Part shown: piece by piece, positions 1-5,488 of the stretch | How positions within the stretch are numbered: the first letter of the stretch is position 1 | Layout of the letters: the number at the start of each line of letters is the position of its first letter | NCBI GenBank assembly: GCA_018334525.1 | Contig: JAGXLT010000078.1 | Span: 1 to 5,488 of the forward strand | Length of the DNA: 5,488 nucleotides | Direction of reading: 5' to 3' | Origin: Gammaproteobacteria bacterium | GTDB taxonomy: Bacteria; Pseudomonadota; Gammaproteobacteria; Nitrococcales; Nitrococcaceae | Translations under genes and position numbers: made by a program | Notes under the pieces: generated by a model | Told to the model about the DNA's origin: nothing | The model's database searches: none | The model's input: the letters and a program-made list of their open reading frames with translations, nothing else

Positions 1-883
1 AAGCTACCGCGATTTGCCAATACGGTTTTCGGAATTTGGCAACTGTCATCGTAACGAGCCCTCCGGCACGTTGCATGGTTTGATGCGAGTCAGGAACTTT
101 GTGCAGGACGATGCGCATATTTTTTGTACCGAAGAAGCGTTGCAGGCAGAAGTGGCCGACTTTTTGGATCTTGCATTTAGCGTATATCGCGATTTTGGAT
201 TTGACGATGTGCAGGTTGCCCTCAGTACCCGTCCGAAAGAGCGAGTAGGTGAAGACAGCCTGTGGGATAAAGCCGAAGCGGCTTTAGAGCAGGCGCTCGA
301 TGGCAAAGGCATGGTATGGACGGTTAATCCGGGCGAGGGCGCGTTTTATGGGCCAAAAATCGAGTTATCCATGCGGGATTGCCTGAATCGGGTGTGGCAG
401 TGCGGCACGATGCAGGTTGATTTCTCAATGCCCGGTAGATTAGGCGCGGAGTATGTCACCGAGAGTGGCGATCGTGCGGTACCGGTTATGTTGCATCGTG
501 CAATTTTCGGTTCTTTTGAGCGATTTATCGGTGTGCTCACTGAGCATTACGGCGGGAACTGGCCGGCCTGGCTGGCGCCGACACAGGTTCAGGTGCTCAA
601 TATTACGGACCGGCAGGCAGAGTATGCACAACAGATACAGGCCGAACTGGTCTCACAGGGCCTGCGTGCACAGGTTGATCTTAGGAATGAGAAGATCGGC
701 TTTAAGATTCGTGAGCACACCATAAGACGCACTCCCTATCTGGTCGTGGTGGGTGATAATGAGCGAGAGAGCCAAACAGTCGCTGTACGGACCCGGGCGG
801 GCGAGGATTTAGGCGCAATGCGTTTAGAAACTTTAGTAGATAAACTGAAGGCGGATATTGCGCTACTAGGGCGTCAGCATTAA
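1..883 (+). CDS. thrS: Threonyl-tRNA synthetase, C-terminal part (5' end outside window)
   Basis: This is the cytoplasmic class II synthetase that attaches threonine to tRNA-Thr. The frame is open from base 2 and gives 293 residues, beginning SYRDLP, which aligns with about residue 347 of the 642-residue E. coli enzyme, so about the last 45% of the protein is present. Motif 2 is seen as CHRNEPSG (in-window residues 15-22), followed by DDAHIF, whose His39 matches zinc ligand His385 of E. coli. Motif 3 is [11 protein letters not shown], where His165 matches zinc ligand His511 and Arg174 is the motif 3 arginine. The third zinc ligand (Cys334 in E. coli) and the N-terminal TGS and editing domains lie upstream of the window. 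From about residue 194 the anticodon-binding domain runs to the end, with the conserved stretch [15 protein letters not shown]. The stop is TAA at 881-883. The first ATG or TTG inside the window is not a start, because conserved sequence precedes it. The gene sits 38 bases before the proposed infC start, as in other gammaproteobacteria. Confidence 0.98.
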   Translation, partial: SYRDLPIRFSEFGNCHRNEPSGTLHGLMRVRNFVQDDAHIFCTEEALQAEVADFLDLAFSVYRDFGFDDVQVALSTRPKERVGEDSLWDKAEAALEQALDGKGMVWTVNPGEGAFYGPKIELSMRDCLNRVWQCGTMQVDFSMPGRLGAEYVTESGDRAVPVMLHRAIFGSFERFIGVLTEHYGGNWPAWLAPTQVQVLNITDRQAEYAQQIQAELVSQGLRAQVDLRNEKIGFKIREHTIRRTPYLVVVGDNERESQTVAVRTRAGEDLGAMRLETLVDKLKADIALLGRQH

Positions 884-908
884 GATTGTGGATTACCTGA
901 ATTCGGTT

Positions 909-914
909 GGAGGA
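909..914 (+). promoter_or_regulatory. infC Shine-Dalgarno sequence that fixes the start
   Basis: GGAGGA is a near-perfect anti-16S match. It ends 7 bases before the in-frame ATC at 922, which is ideal spacing. The in-frame TTG at 907 overlaps this element and has no Shine-Dalgarno sequence of its own upstream, so 907 is an unlikely start. There is no in-frame ATG or GTG near this site. Confidence 0.85.
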
Positions 915-921
915 TCATAGC

Positions 922-1482
922 ATCGCTATACGCAGAAAGCCGGGAGCGCGGCGCCAGCAGCCCGGGGCCGGTGAAAATCGGCGAATTAATGAAGATATCA
1001 GTGTGCCGCAGGTACGTCTGATAGATGAAAACGGAGAGCAGGTGGGCATTGTCGCCACCGATGATGCTATCGAGCGTGCGGTGACCGCACAGCTGGATTT
1101 AGTTGAGCTTGATCCCAACGCAGACCCGCCGGTTTGTCGGATTATGGATTTTGGCAAATGGAAGTTTGAGCAGTCTAAAAAGCAGCAAGCTGCTAAGAAG
1201 AAGCAAAAACAAATCCAAGTCAAAGAAGTGAAGTTTCGACCGGGGACTGATTCTGGCGATTACGAAGTAAAACTTCGCAGCCTGAAGCGGTTTTTGGAAG
1301 AAGGTGACAAGATTAAAGTCACCATGCGGTTCCGGGGGCGCGAAATGGCCCATCAGGAGCTGGGGCTCGAGTTACTCGAGCGGATAGAGAAAGACCTCGA
1401 AGACCATGCTGCGGTTGATCAACGGCCGAAAGTCGAGGGTCGGATGATGGTCATGATGATGTCGCCCCGAAAGGGACGTTAA
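922..1482 (+). CDS. infC: Translation initiation factor IF-3, probable AUC start
   Basis: IF3 binds the 30S subunit, keeps 50S off, and rejects wrong start codons and elongator tRNAs in the P site. From ATC at 922 the product is 186 residues, close to the 180 of E. coli. The N-terminal domain covers about residues 20-82, with RINEDI, GEQVGIV and [13 protein letters not shown] Lys/Gln-rich linker (about 84-98, [12 protein letters not shown]) leads to the C-terminal domain, with [25 protein letters not shown] and the highly conserved RFRGREMAH (136-144). The C-terminus is Met-rich (MMVMMM, 175-180) and ends in basic residues. The start is chosen from the Shine-Dalgarno sequence at 909-914, because no ATG, GTG or better-placed TTG exists. 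In E. coli infC starts with AUU, and IF3 represses its own translation through that poor start; an AUC start here would allow the same control (inference). The residues before RINEDI are Arg-rich and a little longer than in E. coli. ATA at 928 is a less likely alternative because its spacing is too long. Confidence 0.95.
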   Translation: MAIRRKPGARRQQPGAGENRRINEDISVPQVRLIDENGEQVGIVATDDAIERAVTAQLDLVELDPNADPPVCRIMDFGKWKFEQSKKQQAAKKKQKQIQVKEVKFRPGTDSGDYEVKLRSLKRFLEEGDKIKVTMRFRGREMAHQELGLELLERIEKDLEDHAAVDQRPKVEGRMMVMMMSPRKGR

Positions 1483-1492
1483 TGGGTCCCTT
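1471..1492 (+). other. Hairpin across the infC stop codon
   Basis: AAGGGAC (1471-1477) and GTCCCTT (1486-1492) form a perfect 7-bp stem around an 8-base loop that holds the infC TAA. A run of six T follows at 1503-1508, ten bases after the stem, which is too far for a standard intrinsic terminator. A competing small hairpin, CCCT-TAAC-AGGG (1488-1499), lies closer to the T run but has only 4 bp. The position just before rpmI suggests a role in the L20 control region or in RNA stability. This is inferred from position only. Confidence 0.45.
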
Positions 1493-1532
1493 AACAGGGC
1501 TATTTTTTAAAAGGCAGTGGAGAATCGGTTAA
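1482..1532 (+). CDS. Possible 16-codon ORF linking infC and rpmI
   Basis: An ATG at 1482 overlaps the infC TAA (TAATG, 1480-1484). The frame reads [16 protein letters not shown] and stops at TAA 1530-1532, which in turn overlaps the rpmI ATG (TAATG, 1530-1534). A purine-rich AAGGGA lies 5 bases upstream at 1471-1476, inside the infC end. The two overlaps would let ribosomes pass from infC to rpmI by termination and reinitiation, and translation would unfold RNA structure over the rpmI Shine-Dalgarno region. I recognise no protein family. It may be only a chance frame in a short spacer, and the peptide itself probably has no function. Confidence 0.25.
   Translation: MGPLTGLFFKRQWRIG
1519..1522 (+). 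promoter_or_regulatory. rpmI Shine-Dalgarno sequence
   Basis: GGAG lies 9 bases before the ATG at 1532. It overlaps the in-frame GTG at 1517, which supports rejecting that GTG as the start. Its last two bases fall in the segment that can pair with infC 1245-1254, so such pairing would partly hide it. Confidence 0.65.
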
Positions 1533-1729
1533 TGCCGAAGATCAAAACCAATCGTGGTGCTGCTAAGCGTTTTCGCAAAACTGCCAGTGGCAAGTTTAAG
1601 CGAAAGCGTGCCTTTGCTAATCATATCCTGACGAAAAAGGATTCGAAGAGAAAGGCAAGGCTGCGAGCTACCACTCTGGTGTCAGATTCGGATACACCGG
1701 CAATTCGCCGGATGTTGCCTTATCTGTAA
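1532..1729 (+). CDS. rpmI: 50S ribosomal protein L35 (bL35)
   Basis: This is a small, very basic protein of the large ribosomal subunit. The product is 65 residues, the usual family length, with the family start [14 protein letters not shown] and the conserved [16 protein letters not shown] (about residues 30-45). Lys and Arg dominate, which suits rRNA binding. The ATG at 1532 is chosen because family members begin exactly at MPKIKT. An in-frame GTG at 1517 would add five residues not seen in the family and would overlap the Shine-Dalgarno sequence. It lies between infC and rplT as in most bacteria. In E. coli it is the first target of L20 repression, with rplT translationally coupled to it; the same is likely here but not shown. 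Confidence 0.97.
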   Translation: MPKIKTNRGAAKRFRKTASGKFKRKRAFANHILTKKDSKRKARLRATTLVSDSDTPAIRRMLPYL

Positions 1730-1742
1730 ACCCTAACAATTT

Positions 1743-1748
1743 AGAGGA
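1743..1748 (+). promoter_or_regulatory. rplT Shine-Dalgarno sequence
   Basis: AGAGGA lies 8 bases before the ATG at 1757, in the 27-base gap between rpmI and rplT. This supports the ATG at 1757 as the start. Confidence 0.7.
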
Positions 1749-1756
1749 TTCTGAAG

Positions 1757-2116
1757 ATGGCAAGAGTAAAGCGTGGCGTGGTTGCACGTCGCCGCCACAA
1801 GAAGGTCCTCGGCAAGGCTAAAGGCTATTACGGTGCGCGTCGAAAGACGTTCAAAGTAGCCAATCAGGCGGTCACTAAGGCCGGCCAATATGCCTACCGA
1901 GATCGCCGCGTACGTAAGCGTGAATTCCGGGCACTCTGGATTCAGCGAATCAACGCGGCTGCAAGGCTAAGCGGGCTGTCTTACAGCCGGTTTATGAACG
2001 GTCTGAAACTCGCTGAGATCGAGGTTGATCGTAAAGTGCTGGCCGATATGGCCGTTCACGATAGTGCGGGATTCGCTGCACTGGCTGAAAAGGCGCAAGC
2101 AGCGCTGGCACAGTAA
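1757..2116 (+). CDS. rplT: 50S ribosomal protein L20 (bL20)
   Basis: L20 binds 23S rRNA early and is needed for the first steps of 50S assembly. In E. coli it also represses its own operon by binding the mRNA ahead of rpmI. The product is 119 residues (E. coli 118), starting [19 protein letters not shown]. The long basic N-terminal tail (about 1-58) holds [12 protein letters not shown] and [17 protein letters not shown]. The globular C-terminal domain holds [21 protein letters not shown] (about residues 64-84) and DRKVLADMA. The start is well supported by AGAGGA at 1743-1748. It lies 27 bases after rpmI. The stop TAA (2114-2116) overlaps an ATG that opens a three-codon frame (see findings), and the terminator stem begins 19 bases after the stop. 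Confidence 0.98.
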   Translation: MARVKRGVVARRRHKKVLGKAKGYYGARRKTFKVANQAVTKAGQYAYRDRRVRKREFRALWIQRINAAARLSGLSYSRFMNGLKLAEIEVDRKVLADMAVHDSAGFAALAEKAQAALAQ

Positions 2117-2117
2117 T

Positions 2118-3206
<1,089 letters not shown>

Positions 3207-3207
<1 letters not shown>

Positions 3208-3210
3208 GAG
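3207..3210 (+). promoter_or_regulatory. pheT Shine-Dalgarno sequence
   Basis: GGAG starts on the last base of the pheS TAG stop and lies 6 bases before the pheT ATG. Such close packing favours translational coupling, which would help balance the two PheRS subunits (inference). Confidence 0.7.
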
Positions 3211-3216
3211 CGTGAG

Positions 3217-5488
3217 ATGAAAATTAGCGAGCACTGGTTACGGGAATGGGTGGCGTTCGATGACGATGCGAACGCGCTTGCGCATCGGCTGACAATGGCA
3301 GGGCTTGAGGTGGATTCCATTACGCCGGCGGCACCTGAGTTTAGCGATGTGGTTGTGGCGGAGGTGGTTGCCTGTGAGCCGCACCCCAATGCTGATCGGT
3401 TGCGTGTTTGCCAGGTTAACGATGGTAGCGACACCTTAAAATCGGTGGTTTGCGGCGCGCCGAATGCCGCCGTCGGCTTAAAGGCACCGTTTGCGCAGAT
3501 AGGCGCAGTATTGCCCGGAGATTTTAAGATAAAGGCCGCCAAGCTGCGTGGTGTGGCGTCTGAGGGGATGCTTTGTTCGGGGCGTGAGTTGGGTGTGAAC
3601 GATGAAGCCGCTGGCTTATGGGCCTTGCCTGAGGATGCACCGGTGGGCCGCTCTTTGCGTGACTGGCTGGGGCTAGATGACACAATTATTGAAGTTGAGC
3701 TCACCCCGAATCGGAGTGACTGTCTGGGAATGGCAGGCATCGCTCGTGAGGTGGCGGCCTTAACTCAGGGAAGCCTCAGTCCCGCGCCCGTTAAGGAAGT
3801 GCCTCCTACCATCACCGATCAGTTAAATATTGATCTTGAAGCGCATGAGGATTGCCCGCGCTACTGCGGCCGTATTATTAAGGGGGTCAATACCCGTGCG
3901 GCCACCCCGATTTGGATGCAAGAGCGATTGCGTCGAGCGGGTCTGCGGCCACTGAGCCTGGCGGTGGATGTCACAAACTATGTGATGCTTGAACTCGGCC
4001 AGCCATTGCATGCCTTTGATCTGCATAAAATTGATCAGAGCATTCGGGTCCGCCGGGCGAAGGATGGCGAGCAGCTCAAGTTACTAAACGGTGATACGGT
4101 TACGCTTTCTTCTAATACGCTACTGATCGCCGATCAGTCGCGCCCGCTGGCGCTTGCCGGGGTGATGGGCGGGAGTGACTCTGCTGTTGGCGATGAGACC
4201 GTGGATTTGTTTTTGGAGTCGGCTTTTTTCGCGCCGCGTGCGATAGCCGGGCGGGCGCGTCAATACAATCTGCATACCGATGCCTCCCATCGGTACGAGC
4301 GGGGCGTGGAGCCCGCGTTATGTCGAGTTGCGATTGAGCGCGCAACTCAACTTTTGATTGATTTGGGCGGCGGTCAGCCAGGGCCTGTGGTGGATGAGCA
4401 AGCGGCAGCGGCATTACCGGCGCCGGTTCATGTCACCTTTCGGCCGCAACGGGTTAATGAGCTGCTGGGTAGTCAGATCGATGACGGGCAGATCGAGCAA
4501 ATTCTCACGCGCTTAGGGCTGGAAGTGGATTCCTCGCAGGCAGTCTGGCAGGTCAAGATACCTGGTTGGCGGTTTGATATAAGCCGTGAAGTGGATCTGA
4601 TTGAGGAGGTGGCGCGGGTCTACGGCTACGATCAGTTGCCAATACGACATGCAAGCGCCCCGGCCAGTATTCCGGCGCATTCGGAGCGTCAGGTGACCCG
4701 TGAGCGCCAGCGACTGCTGTTGGTAGATCGCGGTTATCATGAGGTGATCAGTTATAGCTTTGTTGCTGAGTCACTGCAGCAACAACTTGACCCGGACCAG
4801 GTGCCGTTGGCGCTGGCCAACCCATTGTCCAGTGACCTGACGGTGATGCGAAGCTCTTTGTGGCCAGGGCTGGTCACAGCGGCAGTCCATAACCAAAACC
4901 GGCAGATGCGAAGTCTGAAGATTTTTGAGACCGGTCTGCGTTTTCGCGGTCAACTCGAGACGCTTCAGCAGCAGCCCACCATAGCCGGCTTGGCAGCCGG
5001 AGCAGCGGTAGAGGATGACTGGTCCGCCGCGGCGCGGCCTCTCGATTTTTTTGATGTAAAAGGTGATGTAGAGGCGTTGTTAACCGTAGCGCAGCCGTCA
5101 TCAAGCATTCAATTCGAGGCGCAGCAACATCCTGCCTTGCACCCGGGGCAGAGCGCAGCGATTAGATGGAACGAACAAACCATCGGCTGGGTGGGTGCAT
5201 TGCATCCGGGAGTGCTGCGTAACCTGGATTTGATTGGTCCTGTGTTTGTGTTTGAGGTGGAGCAATCTGTCTTTGGGCATCGGCCCTTGCCTAGCTTTTC
5301 AGCCCTGTCGCGCTATCCGGCGATTCGGCGGGACTTGGCTGTGGTGGTGGATGAATCGATTACCGCGCAGGTAGTGATGGATTCGATTCGGCATTCCGCC
5401 GGTCCGGCGTTACAGTCTGTGATGACATTTGATGTTTATCGTGGCGATCGTTTGGGGGCCGGGAAAAAGAGTCTTGCGCTAGGATTGA
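3217..5488 (+). CDS. pheT: Phenylalanyl-tRNA synthetase beta subunit (3' end outside window)
   Basis: The beta subunit binds tRNA-Phe and removes misacylated Tyr-tRNA-Phe. The frame is open from ATG 3217 to the window edge, giving 757 codons; E. coli PheT has 795, so about 40 are missing. Translated throughout, it shows no stop or frameshift. The start MKISEHWLREWV is typical. An EMAP-like tRNA-binding domain covers about 42-150 (HPNADRLRVCQV, CGAPN, PGDFKIKAAKLRG, SEGMLCS). The B3/B4 editing domain (about 212-388) keeps His265 (QPLHAFD), Gly318, Glu334, Thr354 and Ala356 (HTDASHRYERG), at the same numbers as the editing-site residues studied in E. coli, so proofreading should be intact. The B5 domain is about 403-475 (GWRFDISREVDLIEEVARVYGYD). 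A catalytic-like core follows, then the ferredoxin-fold anticodon-binding domain from about 694 (SRYPAIRRDLAVVV), cut at the window end. In gammaproteobacteria ihfA usually follows; it would lie beyond this window. Confidence 0.98.
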   Translation, partial: MKISEHWLREWVAFDDDANALAHRLTMAGLEVDSITPAAPEFSDVVVAEVVACEPHPNADRLRVCQVNDGSDTLKSVVCGAPNAAVGLKAPFAQIGAVLPGDFKIKAAKLRGVASEGMLCSGRELGVNDEAAGLWALPEDAPVGRSLRDWLGLDDTIIEVELTPNRSDCLGMAGIAREVAALTQGSLSPAPVKEVPPTITDQLNIDLEAHEDCPRYCGRIIKGVNTRAATPIWMQERLRRAGLRPLSLAVDVTNYVMLELGQPLHAFDLHKIDQSIRVRRAKDGEQLKLLNGDTVTLSSNTLLIADQSRPLALAGVMGGSDSAVGDETVDLFLESAFFAPRAIAGRARQYNLHTDASHRYERGVEPALCRVAIERATQLLIDLGGGQPGPVVDEQAAAALPAPVHVTFRPQRVNELLGSQIDDGQIEQILTRLGLEVDSSQAVWQVKIPGWRFDISREVDLIEEVARVYGYDQLPIRHASAPASIPAHSERQVTRERQRLLLVDRGYHEVISYSFVAESLQQQLDPDQVPLALANPLSSDLTVMRSSLWPGLVTAAVHNQNRQMRSLKIFETGLRFRGQLETLQQQPTIAGLAAGAAVEDDWSAAARPLDFFDVKGDVEALLTVAQPSSSIQFEAQQHPALHPGQSAAIRWNEQTIGWVGALHPGVLRNLDLIGPVFVFEVEQSVFGHRPLPSFSALSRYPAIRRDLAVVVDESITAQVVMDSIRHSAGPALQSVMTFDVYRGDRLGAGKKSLALGL

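Larger units (their letters stand above)
1244..1530 (+). promoter_or_regulatory. Candidate long-range pseudoknot between infC and the rpmI ribosome-binding region
   Basis: Bases 1245-1254 (GACTGATTCT, inside infC) can pair without a break with 1521-1530 (AGAATCGGTT, just before the rpmI ATG): 8 Watson-Crick and 2 G-U pairs. The upstream segment can be presented largely as the loop of a short hairpin (CCGG 1240-1243 with CTGG 1253-1256), so the pairing would make a pseudoknot. In E. coli, L20 represses rpmI-rplT through a long-range infC-rpmI pseudoknot. The layout fits, but a 10-pair match that allows G-U could occur by chance. Confidence 0.35.

Noticed and set aside
826..846. Possible -10-like GATAAA near the thrS end as an infC promoter
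   Set aside because: No recognisable -35 lies at a suitable distance, and the bases are part of the thrS coding sequence.
907..909. TTG as the infC start
   Set aside because: It overlaps the Shine-Dalgarno sequence that serves ATC 922 and has no such sequence upstream of itself.
1517..1519. GTG as the rpmI start
   Set aside because: It overlaps the rpmI Shine-Dalgarno sequence and would add five residues before the invariant MPKIKT start of L35.
2025..2052. Possible sigma-70 promoter inside rplT for pheST (TTGATC with TATGGC, spacer 16)
   Set aside because: The -10 matches only three consensus bases and the segment encodes conserved L20 residues. It also lies upstream of the terminator, so it would not bypass it.

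Overview
The window is a contiguous piece of a bacterial chromosome carrying the classic translation operon thrS-infC-rpmI-rplT-pheS-pheT, all on the + strand. Gene order, protein lengths and close similarity to the Escherichia coli proteins point to a gammaproteobacterium. A CX2CX4CX2C insert in PheS, absent from the E. coli protein as I recall it, and the lack of a Phe-rich leader before pheS suggest it is not enterobacterial. I cannot name the genus from this sequence alone.

Layout: the 3' half of thrS (1-883, 5' end outside the window) is followed by infC, which most likely starts at a non-canonical AUC codon at 922. Then come rpmI (1532-1729), rplT (1757-2116), a strong intrinsic terminator or attenuator (2136-2168), pheS (2188-3207) and pheT (3217 to the window edge, with roughly the last 40 codons missing). 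All reading frames are intact and no gap between recognised genes exceeds about 75 bases. I saw no mobile element, tRNA, CRISPR array or gene on the minus strand.

The genes work together in translation. ThrRS and the two PheRS subunits charge tRNAs, IF3 controls start-codon fidelity and 30S recycling, and L35 and L20 are large-subunit proteins. The interest is regulatory. The rare infC start fits IF3 autoregulation. The infC-rpmI junction holds a hairpin across the infC stop, a possible long-range pairing from inside infC to the rpmI ribosome-binding region (the layout expected of an L20 operator), and a 16-codon ORF joined to both neighbours by TAATG stop/start overlaps. The rplT-pheS gap holds a textbook terminator but no phenylalanine leader peptide.

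I found no new multi-gene system. This is a conserved housekeeping operon with a few regulatory details worth checking.
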